In this document: positions 18,313-27,477 of the stretch, piece after piece | How positions within the stretch are numbered: position 1 is the stretch's first letter | Layout: each line of letters starts with the position of its first letter | From: Lactobacillus sp. ESL0680 | Lineage (GTDB): Bacteria > Bacillota > Bacilli > Lactobacillales > Lactobacillaceae | NCBI RefSeq assembly: GCF_029392855.1 | Contig: NZ_CP113945.1 | Coordinates: 124,001 to 188,000 of the forward strand | Direction of reading: 5' to 3' | Length of the DNA stretch: 64,000 nucleotides | Notes under the pieces: generated by a model | The model's input: only the letters and a program-made list of their open reading frames with translations | What the model was told of the DNA's origin: nothing | The model's database searches: none | Position numbers and translations under genes: made by a program

Positions 18313-19046
18313 TGGATTTAAAAGATAAAGTAGTCCTAGTTACTGGTAGTTCACGTGGCATTGGCTTAGCGATTGCCAAGGCTTTTGCTCAACGTGGTGC
18401 CAAAATTGTTTTAAACGCCCGTAAGCCAATTGCACCAGAGGTACTAGCTGAATTTGAGCAATTTGCGACACCTGTAATTGATATTAGTGCGGATGTTACA
18501 AATCCCGAGTCAGTTAAGGACATGATTGTGCAGATTATTGCGCAATTTGGCCAACTTGATGTGGTGGTTAATAATGCCGGCATTAACAAAGATGGCCTTC
18601 TTAACCGCATGTCTGAAGATGATTTTAATGCGGTTTTGCAGACTAACCTAGTAGGGACATTCAACGTAATTAGACAGGCTTTGCGGCCAATGTATAAGCG
18701 GCGTTCGGGCTGCTTTATTAATTTGGCTAGTGTTGTTGGTTTAACCGGTAATATTGGTCAGGCTAACTACGCTGCCAGCAAGGCCGGCATAATTGGCTTG
18801 ACCAAGTCTGTTGCTAAAGAAGCTGCTCTGCGTAACTTGCGCTGCAATGCGATTGCGCCGGGGATGATCGATACGCAAATGACGGAAGCTTTAAGTGAAA
18901 AGCGGCAAGAGGAGATTGCTCAGCAAATTCCACTCAAGCGGTTTGGTAAAATTGAAGAAGTTGCCGAGACAGCAGTCTTTTTAGCACAAAATGATTACAT
19001 TACGGGGCAAGTTATCACCGTTGATGGCGGCCTGACAATGCAGTAA
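18312..19046 (+). CDS. fabG: 3-oxoacyl-ACP reductase (FabG)
   Basis: NADPH-dependent reduction of 3-ketoacyl-ACP. A short-chain dehydrogenase of 244 residues with the cofactor motif TGSSRGIG, NNAG, and the catalytic Ser-Tyr-Lys set in SVVGLTGNIGQANYAASK. It starts within the fabD stop codon. fabF follows after 12 bp behind AAGGAGAAGG. Confidence 0.97.
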   Translation: MDLKDKVVLVTGSSRGIGLAIAKAFAQRGAKIVLNARKPIAPEVLAEFEQFATPVIDISADVTNPESVKDMIVQIIAQFGQLDVVVNNAGINKDGLLNRMSEDDFNAVLQTNLVGTFNVIRQALRPMYKRRSGCFINLASVVGLTGNIGQANYAASKAGIIGLTKSVAKEAALRNLRCNAIAPGMIDTQMTEALSEKRQEEIAQQIPLKRFGKIEEVAETAVFLAQNDYITGQVITVDGGLTMQ

Positions 19047-19058
19047 GGAGAAGGGTTA

Positions 19059-20291
19059 ATGACAAGAGTTGTAATTACGGGGATGGGCGCATTGACGCCC
19101 ATTGGTAATGATGTAGCCAGCTTTGAGGCCAGCATTAATGCGCAAAAAGTCGGTTTTAGACCAATTACATATTTTGATGCTTCTGAAACTGGTGTTACAT
19201 TGGCTGGTCAACTGAATAACTTTGATCCGCTGGTTCATTTGAAGAAAAAAGACACCAAAAGAATGGATCTTTTTACCCAATATGCGGTTTATGCGACCGA
19301 TGAAGCAATGGAACAGTCTGGTATTAATGCCGAAAATACGGACAGCAACCGCTTTGGCGTTATTTGGGGGTCTGGAATTGGCGGCTTGACCACGATTGAG
19401 CAGCAGACCATCAAGATGCATGACAAGGGAATTGATCGCTTATCGCCAATGTTTATTCCAGTTTCGATTGCTAATATGGCTGCCGGCAACTTGTCAATTC
19501 GCTATGGTGCTCAAGCAATTAGTACCACGATTGTAACAGCCTGTGCTTCCGGAACTAATGCGATTGGCGAGGCTTACCGGCAGATTAAGGAAGGCCGCTG
19601 CGACGCGATGATTACTGGTGGTTCAGAAGCCGCAATCAACGCTGACGGTATTGGCGGTTTTGCAGCTCTATCAACCTTGTCCAAAGAAACAGATCCAGCC
19701 AAGGCAAGTTTGCCGTTTGATGCAAACCGTTCTGGCTTTGTCATGGGTGAAGGTGCTGGCTCGCTGGTTCTTGAATCTCTTGAACATGCACAAGAACGTG
19801 GTGCAACTATTTTGGGTGAAATTGTTGGTTATGGTACATCTTCTGATGCTTACCACATTACCTCGCCAGACCCAGCAGGCACGCAAGCAGCACGGGCAAT
19901 GCAATTGGCAATTGCGGAAGCTGGCATTACGCCTGATGAAGTTGGTTATGTTAATGCTCACGGTACAGCTACTCAAGGTAATGATTCGGCTGAGTCCAAG
20001 GCAATTAATCAAGTCTTTGGTTCCGCTAGCTCGGTGTTAGTTTCAAGTACCAAGAGTATGACTGGGCACCTTTTGGGTGCTGCTGGTGCAATTGAAGCAA
20101 TTGCTAGTGTAGAGGCAATGAATTCGGGTCAGTTGCCAGTTAACGTTGGGCTGACTGAACAAGCACAAGAATGTCCAGTGAATTTGGTTACAACAGAGAA
20201 CCGCAACTGCCAAGTTGATTACACAATCAGTAATTCGTTTGGCTTTGGCGGCCACAATGCGGTTTTAGCATTAAAAAGGTGGGCTAATTAG
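19059..20291 (+). CDS. fabF: Beta-ketoacyl-ACP synthase II (FabF)
   Basis: Elongating condensing enzyme of 410 residues. Catalytic Cys162 is in TACASGTN, with histidines in NAHGTAT and TGHLLGAAGA. It is the only elongating condensing enzyme in the cluster. The accB ATG follows directly at the stop codon with no gap. Confidence 0.97.
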   Translation: MTRVVITGMGALTPIGNDVASFEASINAQKVGFRPITYFDASETGVTLAGQLNNFDPLVHLKKKDTKRMDLFTQYAVYATDEAMEQSGINAENTDSNRFGVIWGSGIGGLTTIEQQTIKMHDKGIDRLSPMFIPVSIANMAAGNLSIRYGAQAISTTIVTACASGTNAIGEAYRQIKEGRCDAMITGGSEAAINADGIGGFAALSTLSKETDPAKASLPFDANRSGFVMGEGAGSLVLESLEHAQERGATILGEIVGYGTSSDAYHITSPDPAGTQAARAMQLAIAEAGITPDEVGYVNAHGTATQGNDSAESKAINQVFGSASSVLVSSTKSMTGHLLGAAGAIEAIASVEAMNSGQLPVNVGLTEQAQECPVNLVTTENRNCQVDYTISNSFGFGGHNAVLALKRWAN

Positions 20292-20714
20292 ATGACTTTT
20301 GAGGAAATTCAAAAATTAATAAAACAGGTTAATCAAAGTAACATCACCAAGTTAAACTTGGACTTTGACGGTGGGCACATTGATATTGATAAAAAGCAGG
20401 AAGTAGTTGCTTCGGCCCCTAGTGCTAGTCTAGCGCCAGTTGAAAAACAAGCAGCTCCCGCTGCCCCCGCAAAGTTGCCCCAAGTTAAATCCCCGCTTGT
20501 TGGCATTGTTTATTTGCAAGCTAATCCAGATGAGGCACCATATAAACAGGTGGGTGACCATGTGGAAAAGGGCGATGTAGTCTGCGTGATCGAAGCAATG
20601 AAGATGATGACTGAAGTCAAGAGTGACGTTAGCGGCACAATTAGTGAAATTTTGGTTGATAACGAAGACGTTGTTGAATACGATCAACCGTTATTTACGG
20701 TAACGCCAGAATAG
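20292..20714 (+). CDS. accB: Biotin carboxyl carrier protein of acetyl-CoA carboxylase
   Basis: A 140-residue carrier. A short N-terminal helix region is followed by an Ala/Pro/Ser linker (about residues 40-65) and the biotinyl domain, with the acceptor Lys104 in EAMKMM. It is the substrate of BirA encoded at the far end of this region. It is adjacent to fabZ and accC in the same transcript. Confidence 0.97.
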   Translation: MTFEEIQKLIKQVNQSNITKLNLDFDGGHIDIDKKQEVVASAPSASLAPVEKQAAPAAPAKLPQVKSPLVGIVYLQANPDEAPYKQVGDHVEKGDVVCVIEAMKMMTEVKSDVSGTISEILVDNEDVVEYDQPLFTVTPE

Positions 20715-20726
20715 AGAGTGATGAAC

Positions 20727-21173
20727 ATGGCAGAACAGGCAAACCCGCAAACACTTGATATTATACAAATTGAAGAGATTATTCCGCACCGCTATCCGAT
20801 GCTTTTAGTTGACCGAGTACTTGATTATCAAGCCGGCAAGTATGCAATTGCACGCAAGAATTTAACAATGAATGAAGCCTTTTTCCAAGGACATTTTCCA
20901 GGTAATCCGGTAATGCCAGGGGTTTTAATTGTTGAAGCACTGGCACAGACTGGTGCGATTGCCCTATTGACCCTTCCAGAATTTAAGGGCAAAACCGCTT
21001 ATTTTGGCGGGATTAAGAAGGCTCGTTTTCGCAAGATGGTCACTCCCGGTGATAGTTTGCGCTTGGAAGTACAATTGGATAAATTGCGCGGCAATGCTGG
21101 AATTGGCAAGGCTAAGGCGACAGTTGACGGCGAAGTTGCCTGCACGTGTGAATTAACGTTTGCGATTCAGTAG
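20727..21173 (+). CDS. fabZ: 3-hydroxyacyl-ACP dehydratase (FabZ)
   Basis: Dehydrates 3-hydroxyacyl-ACP. The hot-dog-fold protein has the active-site helix [12 protein letters not shown] and the [20 protein letters not shown] motif with the catalytic Glu. Starts at 20718 (GTG), 20721 and 20727 are in frame; AGAGAG at 20713-20718 is best spaced for 20727, giving 148 residues. It is the only dehydratase in the operon; no FabA, FabM or second FabZ is present, so the unsaturated-acid branch is not explained here. Confidence 0.95.
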   Translation: MAEQANPQTLDIIQIEEIIPHRYPMLLVDRVLDYQAGKYAIARKNLTMNEAFFQGHFPGNPVMPGVLIVEALAQTGAIALLTLPEFKGKTAYFGGIKKARFRKMVTPGDSLRLEVQLDKLRGNAGIGKAKATVDGEVACTCELTFAIQ

Positions 21174-21183
21174 GGTGTGAAAA

Positions 21184-22560
21184 ATGTTTGAAAAAGTATT
21201 AATTGCTAATCGTGGTGAGATTGCAATTCGGATTATTCGCGCTTTGCGGGAGATGGGAATTAAGTCGGTGGCCGTTTATTCGACAGCCGATAAGGATGCC
21301 CAGCACGTTAAAGAAGCGGATGAGGCTGTTTGTATTGGTGCTCCGCAACCCGCTGATTCGTATTTGAAGATGGAGAACATTGTCAGCGCCGCGATTTTAA
21401 CTGGCGCGACTGCCATTCATCCGGGTTACGGCTTTTTGTCAGAAAGTCCTGAATTTGCCCAATTATGTGAAAAATGCCAGTTGACTTTTATTGGTCCGAA
21501 GTCGGAAACGATTGCGTTAATGGGCAATAAGGCCAACGCTCGTGAAGCAATGCGCCAGCATCAAGTGCCCGTTATTCCCGGCAGTCAGGGCTTTGTTAAA
21601 GACAGTGATGCGGCTTTAGCAGTAGCCAAAGAAGTTGGCTTTCCGGTAATGCTCAAGGCAGTAGCTGGGGGCGGCGGTAAAGGAATTAGGCAAGTGAATA
21701 AACCTGAGGATTTGCCTAATGCTTTTGCTCAAGCCCAAGAAGAAGCGCGTTTATCCTTTGGCGACGGCAGAATGTACGTTGAAAAGATTATTTCACCGGC
21801 TAAGCACATTGAAGTCCAAATTATTGGCGATCAGAATGGTCATGTTGTGGCACTGCCTGAACGTGACTGTTCAATGCAGCGTAATCATCAAAAGGTAATT
21901 GAAGAAACGCCATGTTCACAGATTAATGACGATGAACGTGTTTATTTGCAGGAAATTGCGATCAAGGCCGTTAAGGCAATCAAATATGAGAATGTCGGGA
22001 CAATCGAGTTCTTAATGGATCCAGACCATCATTTTTATTTTATGGAAATGAACACCCGGATTCAGGTTGAACACTCAATTACTGAGGAAGTAGCCCACGT
22101 TGATCTAGTCAAAGAGCAGATTAAGATTGCGGCGGGCATGGATCTGACAATGACGCAAGATCAGGTTAAGGTTCACGGCGCTGCTATTGAAGCACGAATT
22201 AATGCGGAAAATCCAGCAAAGAACTTTCAACCACAAGCCGGCACGATTAAGCAGATGTCTTTGCCGGGTGGTTTAGGTATTCGGATTGAAAGTGGCGTTA
22301 ACAGTGGCGATACCGTATCACCATTTTATGATTCAATGATTATTAAAATCATTGCTCATGCCACGGACCGCCCATTAGCCATTCGCCGGTTGATTGATGC
22401 CTTAAATGAATTTCAGGTTACTGGTTTGACAACTAACCGGTCGTTTTTAGTTAAGTTGCTTCAAGATAAGGTCTTTAATGATGGCAATTATTTGATTACC
22501 TATTTAGACCAAACTTTTTTGCCGCAATACATTAAAGAAGCGCAAAAGGAGGACAAATAA
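21184..22560 (+). CDS. accC: Biotin carboxylase subunit AccC
   Basis: ATP-dependent carboxylation of biotin on AccB. The 458-residue ATP-grasp enzyme has the KVLIANRGEIA start, the Gly-rich loop AGGGGKGIR, and MNTRIQVEH near the active site. It ends in the ATG of accD (TAATG), which suggests coupled translation. Confidence 0.97.
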   Translation: MFEKVLIANRGEIAIRIIRALREMGIKSVAVYSTADKDAQHVKEADEAVCIGAPQPADSYLKMENIVSAAILTGATAIHPGYGFLSESPEFAQLCEKCQLTFIGPKSETIALMGNKANAREAMRQHQVPVIPGSQGFVKDSDAALAVAKEVGFPVMLKAVAGGGGKGIRQVNKPEDLPNAFAQAQEEARLSFGDGRMYVEKIISPAKHIEVQIIGDQNGHVVALPERDCSMQRNHQKVIEETPCSQINDDERVYLQEIAIKAVKAIKYENVGTIEFLMDPDHHFYFMEMNTRIQVEHSITEEVAHVDLVKEQIKIAAGMDLTMTQDQVKVHGAAIEARINAENPAKNFQPQAGTIKQMSLPGGLGIRIESGVNSGDTVSPFYDSMIIKIIAHATDRPLAIRRLIDALNEFQVTGLTTNRSFLVKLLQDKVFNDGNYLITYLDQTFLPQYIKEAQKEDK

Positions 22561-23411
22561 TGGCTGCTAAGTTTGCCCGCCATCCTAAGCAGGCGCTGAA
22601 GGATTACGAGGAAAAAGTTCCGAAGGGCATTTTTCGTTATTGTCAAAAATGTGGTGCTAAATTTTACTTCGCTCGTGCAGGTAAGTATCATGTTTGTCCT
22701 AATTGTGGCTACGGCTTTCGTGTGACTGCGCGCCAGCGCTTAAAGATGCTGACGAAGCAGTTTACGGAATGGGATGCGGATTTAACAACGACGGATCCCT
22801 TAAAGTTCCCCGGTTATCAAGAAAAGCTAACCAAGGCGCGTGAACAGACCAAATTGCAGGATGCCGTGTTAACTGGTCAAGCCGAAATTAAGGGGCAGCA
22901 AGCTGCCTTAGGGATTATGGATCCGGCCTTTATTATGGGCAGTCTTGGTACGGCTAACGGTGAGCGGATAACGCGTTTGTTTGAAAAGGCAACGGAATTG
23001 AGTTTACCTGTAATTATGTTTACCGCTTCTGGTGGTGCCCGAATGCAGGAAGGTATTCAATCGCTAATGCAAATGGCCAAAATTTCGCAGGCAGTTAATG
23101 ACCATCGCGCAGCTGGTCTTCCTTATATTGTTGTAATTATGGATCCGACAACTGGCGGGGTAACAGCCAGCTTTGCTTCGCAAGCCGATATTATTTTGGC
23201 TGAACCCAAGGCGATGGTAGCATTTGCTGGTCGCCGCGTCATTGAGCAGACAATTCATAAGAAGTTGCCACAAGGGTTTCAAAGTGCTGAAAATGCTTAT
23301 CAAAATGGTTTTGTTGACGCGATCGTGCCAAGGTCGCAGCAGGTAGATAAGTTAGGGCAGTTATTGACGATTTTTGCTGGACAAAAGTGGAGAGGCGCTA
23401 ATGGAGAGTAA
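22560..23411 (+). CDS. accD: Acetyl-CoA carboxylase carboxyltransferase beta subunit
   Basis: Transfers the carboxyl group from biotin to acetyl-CoA together with AccA. The 283-residue protein carries the N-terminal zinc ribbon (Cys28, Cys31, Cys46, Cys49) and the crotonase-like core with SGGARMQEG and GGVTASFA. Its 3' end overlaps accA by 11 bp, consistent with equal production of the two subunits. Confidence 0.97.
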   Translation: MAAKFARHPKQALKDYEEKVPKGIFRYCQKCGAKFYFARAGKYHVCPNCGYGFRVTARQRLKMLTKQFTEWDADLTTTDPLKFPGYQEKLTKAREQTKLQDAVLTGQAEIKGQQAALGIMDPAFIMGSLGTANGERITRLFEKATELSLPVIMFTASGGARMQEGIQSLMQMAKISQAVNDHRAAGLPYIVVIMDPTTGGVTASFASQADIILAEPKAMVAFAGRRVIEQTIHKKLPQGFQSAENAYQNGFVDAIVPRSQQVDKLGQLLTIFAGQKWRGANGE

Positions 23412-24171
23412 AAAAATAGCAGCCATTATGGCTGGTGCGCGTGAAGACAGCAAGACTGACATGCGGGCACTGATTAATCAATTGTTCCCCGACTTTTTTG
23501 AAATGCATGGTGACCGCGCTGCCGGTGATGATGCGGCAATTGTTGGTGGTTTTGCCAGTTGCGGCGGGCGTAGCGTCTGTGTGATTGCGACTAATAAAGG
23601 TAAGGACATGAAGGAGCGTCTAGCGACTAACTTCGGTAGTCCCGAACCGCAAGGTTATCGCAAGGCATTGCGGATTATGAAGACAGCTGAAAGTCTCAAC
23701 TGCCCGATTATTACGCTGATTAATACGCCGGGAGCTTATCCCGGTGCTGATGCCGAGGCTAGTGGTCAAGGGCAGATTTTAGCCGAAAATATTAGTGCAA
23801 TGTTACAATTAAAGGTGCCGTTATTAGCAATTATCATCGGTGAAGCTGGTTCTGGCGGTGCCTTGGCTCTAGCATGCAGCGATCAAGTTTGGATGCTGGA
23901 ACATAGTATGTATACCGTGGTTTCCCCAGAAGGCTTTGCCTCGATTATGTGGAAGGATGGCCAACGTGCACAAGATGCTGCGCAATTAATGCATATTGAA
24001 CCGGAATGGCTCAAGAAGCAGGGCGTAGTTGAACGCGTTTTGCCGGAAAATATTCTGGCTGACAATGCTTCTGCCTTGAAGCAACTGATTAATGAGCAGT
24101 TAATTGACTTTGACCAAGTTGGGTTAGAGCAATTATTAGCCCAGCGTCATGCACGTTTTCGCAAATTTTAA
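23401..24171 (+). CDS. accA: Acetyl-CoA carboxylase carboxyltransferase alpha subunit
   Basis: Partner of AccD in the carboxyltransferase tetramer. The chosen start is ATG 23401, with GGAGAGG at 23389-23395, giving 256 residues; an in-frame TTG at 23374 lacks a site. Core motifs are NTPGAYPGADAEASGQG and GEAGSGGALALA. It is shorter at the N-terminus than the E. coli subunit (about 319), as is usual for Firmicutes with a split pair. It is the last gene of the fab operon. Confidence 0.96.
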   Translation: MESKKIAAIMAGAREDSKTDMRALINQLFPDFFEMHGDRAAGDDAAIVGGFASCGGRSVCVIATNKGKDMKERLATNFGSPEPQGYRKALRIMKTAESLNCPIITLINTPGAYPGADAEASGQGQILAENISAMLQLKVPLLAIIIGEAGSGGALALACSDQVWMLEHSMYTVVSPEGFASIMWKDGQRAQDAAQLMHIEPEWLKKQGVVERVLPENILADNASALKQLINEQLIDFDQVGLEQLLAQRHARFRKF

Positions 24172-24178
24172 AAGAATT

Positions 24179-24213
24179 AACGAACTTCGCTTAGTAGTTG
24201 AAGCTCGTTTTTT
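24179..24213 (+). terminator. Terminator of the fab/acc operon
   Basis: AACGAACTTC pairs with GAAGCTCGTT (one mismatch) and is followed by TTTTTT. Confidence 0.8.
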
Positions 24214-24338
24214 AATTTTATTATTAGATTGGCTGTTGATTACCATTCAAGCTAATAAGTATGGTAAGATGAATAGCAAGTTATACATTTGTTTTTGATT
24301 AAATATATAATTTAGTTTTAATTTTAGGAGCGAAGTTT

Positions 24339-26480
24339 ATGCACAAAAAATTGCAGAAAAGCTTTTTTGGGATGATAATCCTGGGAATGATGTTGATGTG
24401 CTTTAGCATTTTTGCGACAAAAGCAGATGCTAAAACCTATGAAATTGGGACGGATGTGACCTATCCGCCATTCGAATTTGCCAATGATAACAATAAATAT
24501 GTTGGTATTGATATTGACATTATTAATGCTGTGGCCAAAGAAGAAGGCTTCAAAGTTGAAACTAAGCAAGTTGGTTTCAATGGGGCAGTACAATCCGTGC
24601 AGTCTGGTCAGCTGGATGGGATTATTGCCGGAATGACAATTACCAAGGAGCGGCAAGCCAAGTTTGACTTTGGTACGCCGTACTTTAAGACTGGGATTGT
24701 CATGGCCGTTGGTAAGAATAGTAATATCAAGAGCTTTGCTGATTTGAAGGGCAAGCGGGTTGCCATTAAAACTGGTACCGCAGCTGCACAATATGCAACC
24801 AGTTTGAAGAAGAAGTATGGCTTTAAGACGGCTACCTTTGATGATTCCGACAATATGTATCAGGATGTTTTAACTGGTAATTCAGTTGCCTGTTTTGAAG
24901 ATCAACCAGTCATGCAATATGCTATTAACCAAGGCATGAAGCTGAAGATTGTTACTAAGGCAGCTAATACTGGTTGGTATGGTTTTGCGGTTAAAAAGGG
25001 CACCCATCAAGAATTAATCAAGAAGTTTAATGCTGGTTTTGCCAAAATTAAGGCTAATGGTACTTATAACAAGATTGTTGGTAAGTATCTTGGCAGTAAA
25101 TTAAACCCAGACTTGAAGGGTAAGACTTTTACAATTGGTACTGATGTAACTTTCCCACCATTTGAATTTGCTAACACCAATAATCAGTACATCGGCATTG
25201 ATATTGACATTTTGAAGAATATTGCACAAGAGCAGGGCTTCAAGGTTAATATCAAGCCGATGGGCTTTAATGGTTCACTGCAAGCTCTAGAATCCGGTCA
25301 GATCGACGGGATGATTGCGGGAATGTCAATTACACCAGAACGTGAGAAGAAGATTGACTTCTCTGACCCGTACTTTATGTCGGGAGTTATTATGGCAACC
25401 TCGACTAAGGGCAAGATTACCAAATTATCGCAATTGCGCGGTAAGAAGGTTGCGATTAAGACAGGGACAGCTGGCGCCCAATACGCTAATAGTATTAAGA
25501 AGAAGTATGGCTTCAAGACGACTACGTTTGATGATTCCAACAACATGTATCAAGATGTGTTGACGGGTAATTCAGCTGCTTGTTTTGAAGACCAACCAGT
25601 TATGCAATATGCCATTAAAAAGGGTACCAAATTACGCATTGTGACTAAGCCTGCACTTAAGGCACCGTATGCCTTTGCAGTTAAAAAGGGCCAAAATAAA
25701 GCATTGCTGGCCGCATTTAATGCTGGTTTGAAGGACTTGAAGTCTAGTGGTACTTACGATGATATTACTGCTAAGTACTTAGGTACTGCTGACAAGAAGG
25801 TTGCTGATAATGGTCAAGGTAATGACGACCGCAGCTTTGTTGGTTTGCTTAAGCAAAACAAAGATGCGTTGTTGTCTGGCTTCGCGGAGACAATGTGGTT
25901 AACAGTCGTTGCCATTATCTTTGCTACAATCTTTGGTGTGTTGGTTGGTCTATTGGGCGTATTGCCGAATAAGTTCTGCAATGGCCTTTCCAGCACCTTG
26001 ATTTATATCTTCCGGGGAATGCCACTCTTAGTTTTGGCATTGTTCATTTACACGGGAATTCCAAGTTTAACTGGACAAAAGATTCCAGCCTTTGTCGCTG
26101 GGGTATTAACGTTGACTCTAAACGAAGGAGCCTATATTGCTGCCTTTGTTAAGGGGGGAATTAATGCCGTTGATTCCGGTCAGATGGAAGCAGCGCGCTC
26201 ATTAGGATTACCGTTTGGTAAGGCGATGCGTAAAGTTATCTTGCCGCAAGGAATCAAGATCATGGTACCGTCATTTATCAACCAATTTATTATTACCTTG
26301 AAGGATACCTCAATCTTATCAATTATCGGTATCCTAGAATTGACGCAAACAGGTAAAATTATTATCGCGCGGAACCTTGAAGGCTTTAAGGTTTGGACAA
26401 TTATTGCGGTAATTTACTTAATTGTTATTACATTGCTGACTTGGTTATCAAATTGGGTACAAAAGAGGACAAATGTATGA
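24339..26480 (+). CDS. glnP: Fused glutamine-type ABC receptor-receptor-permease (GlnP)
   Basis: A 713-residue fusion. A signal/anchor segment (residues 1-30) is followed by two tandem substrate-binding domains (about 32-255 and 262-490) and a permease domain (about 505-713) with the [13 protein letters not shown] coupling motif. This is the lactococcal GlnPQ layout: the receptors stay tethered outside and the permease forms the channel. The two receptors are very alike, sharing for example a nearly identical stretch around KKKYGFKT and [11 protein letters not shown]. Glutamine, asparagine or glutamate are the expected substrates by family. It is coupled to glnQ by an ATGA overlap. Confidence 0.93.
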   Translation: MHKKLQKSFFGMIILGMMLMCFSIFATKADAKTYEIGTDVTYPPFEFANDNNKYVGIDIDIINAVAKEEGFKVETKQVGFNGAVQSVQSGQLDGIIAGMTITKERQAKFDFGTPYFKTGIVMAVGKNSNIKSFADLKGKRVAIKTGTAAAQYATSLKKKYGFKTATFDDSDNMYQDVLTGNSVACFEDQPVMQYAINQGMKLKIVTKAANTGWYGFAVKKGTHQELIKKFNAGFAKIKANGTYNKIVGKYLGSKLNPDLKGKTFTIGTDVTFPPFEFANTNNQYIGIDIDILKNIAQEQGFKVNIKPMGFNGSLQALESGQIDGMIAGMSITPEREKKIDFSDPYFMSGVIMATSTKGKITKLSQLRGKKVAIKTGTAGAQYANSIKKKYGFKTTTFDDSNNMYQDVLTGNSAACFEDQPVMQYAIKKGTKLRIVTKPALKAPYAFAVKKGQNKALLAAFNAGLKDLKSSGTYDDITAKYLGTADKKVADNGQGNDDRSFVGLLKQNKDALLSGFAETMWLTVVAIIFATIFGVLVGLLGVLPNKFCNGLSSTLIYIFRGMPLLVLALFIYTGIPSLTGQKIPAFVAGVLTLTLNEGAYIAAFVKGGINAVDSGQMEAARSLGLPFGKAMRKVILPQGIKIMVPSFINQFIITLKDTSILSIIGILELTQTGKIIIARNLEGFKVWTIIAVIYLIVITLLTWLSNWVQKRTNV

Positions 26481-27214
26481 GTGCGAAAATAGAAGTAAAG
26501 AATTTAGTTAAAAATTATGGCAGTAACCAAGTTTTAAAGAATATTGATTTAACTGTTGGTGATAACGAAGTTGTTGTTATTATTGGGCCGTCTGGTTCTG
26601 GTAAAAGTACCTTATTAAGAACACTTAATAAGCTTGAAGAGCCAACTTCAGGAACTGTTGTTGTTGATGGCATTAATATTGCCGATCCTAAGACTGACAT
26701 GAACAAGGTACGTGAAAATATTGGCATGGTGTTCCAGCACTTTAACTTGTTTAATAATCTGTCAGTTGGTGACAATATTATGCTGGCACCTGTGGAGTTA
26801 AAGAAATTGGACAAGGCTGCTGCCGATAAGCAAGCTAAGAAATTGCTAGAAACAGTAGGTCTAGCTGATAAATTTGACGCAACCGTTCAGTCATTATCCG
26901 GTGGTCAGCAGCAGCGGGTAGCAATTGCGCGAGCACTAGCAATGAACCCTGACGTGATGCTTTTTGACGAGCCGACTTCGGCACTTGATCCAGAAATGGT
27001 CGGTGACGTTTTGGCTGTTATGAAGAAGCTGGCTAAAGAAGGAATGACAATGGTTGTTGTCACTCACGAAATGGGCTTTGCCAAGGAAGTTGCCGATCGT
27101 GTGGTCTTTGTCGCTGATGGTAAGATCTTGGAGCAGGGGACACCTGAAGATATGTTCGACCACCCACAAAATCCGCGTCTGCAGGACTTCTTGGATAAGG
27201 TCTTGAATGTCTAA
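26477..27214 (+). CDS. glnQ: Amino-acid ABC transporter ATP-binding protein (GlnQ)
   Basis: ATPase of the glutamine-type importer, 245 residues from ATG 26477, which overlaps the glnP stop as ATGA; AGAGGAC lies upstream. A longer in-frame reading from 26393 is only the glnP overlap and is rejected. Walker A is GPSGSGKST, signature LSGGQQQR, Walker [13 protein letters not shown], and the H-loop is VTHEM. It is the polar amino acid uptake subfamily by pattern. Confidence 0.95.
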   Translation: MSAKIEVKNLVKNYGSNQVLKNIDLTVGDNEVVVIIGPSGSGKSTLLRTLNKLEEPTSGTVVVDGINIADPKTDMNKVRENIGMVFQHFNLFNNLSVGDNIMLAPVELKKLDKAAADKQAKKLLETVGLADKFDATVQSLSGGQQQRVAIARALAMNPDVMLFDEPTSALDPEMVGDVLAVMKKLAKEGMTMVVVTHEMGFAKEVADRVVFVADGKILEQGTPEDMFDHPQNPRLQDFLDKVLNV

Positions 27215-27223
27215 TAATTGAAT

Positions 27224-27267
27224 AAACTAAAAAAGCGAACCTTAAACGAGGTTCGCTTTTTTAGTTT
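27224..27267 (+). terminator. Terminator of glnPQ
   Basis: A very long stem, AGCGAACCT/AGGTTCGCT extended by A and T runs on both sides. Because of these runs it could also work on the minus strand. Confidence 0.93.
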
Positions 27268-27284
27268 GTCGGTTACGATAATAA

Positions 27285-27381
27285 CAAAAAAGCAGTCAAT
27301 TGCGACTGCTCCAGGTATCTTGCGATTGATTAAGTCGCTTGTACACTTACATGGATGATTAGCCATGTACTACTATTCTTA
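27285..27381 (-). ncRNA. Candidate small structured RNA between glnQ and nupC
   Basis: On the minus strand, an extended -10 (TGC followed by TATAAT at 27392-27387) predicts a start near 27380. About 90 nt downstream is a clean terminator, AGCAGTC/GACTGCT (27310-27291) followed by a T run. Between them are two more inverted repeats: TACATGG/CCATGTA (27348-27369) and GCGA/TCGC around 27322-27339. No ORF with a ribosome site fits. The promoter has no good -35. The function is unknown. Confidence 0.5.
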
Positions 27382-27433
27382 AAGTCATTATAGCATGTTT
27401 TCTAAGATCTGATAGACTACTTGAGTATTAATC

Positions 27434-27468
27434 AAAAGGCATTCACCTTTAAGGATGAATGCCTTTTT
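27434..27468. terminator. Terminator of nupC
   Basis: AAAAGGCATTCA/TGAATGCCTTTTT lies just past the nupC stop on the minus strand. The T run is longer on the plus strand, so it may also stop transcripts from the other side. Confidence 0.8.
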
Positions 27469-27477
27469 GTATCTAAG

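Noticed and set aside
19618..20040. A 140-codon plus-strand ORF inside fabF
   Set aside because: It is a frame-shifted shadow of the conserved FabF sequence with low-complexity composition.
23374..23400. Extended start of AccA at TTG 23374
   Set aside because: ATG 23401 has GGAGAGG at the right distance; the extension has no site and lies inside accD.
26393..26476. Longer N-terminal extension of GlnQ
   Set aside because: It lies entirely inside the glnP permease end. ATG 26477 has the ribosome site and the ATGA overlap.
27227..27366. A 51-codon minus-strand ORF (start ATG 27366) that could be a type I toxin
   Set aside because: It has no ribosome site, and its hydrophobic part is only the translation of two terminator hairpins and the sequence between them.
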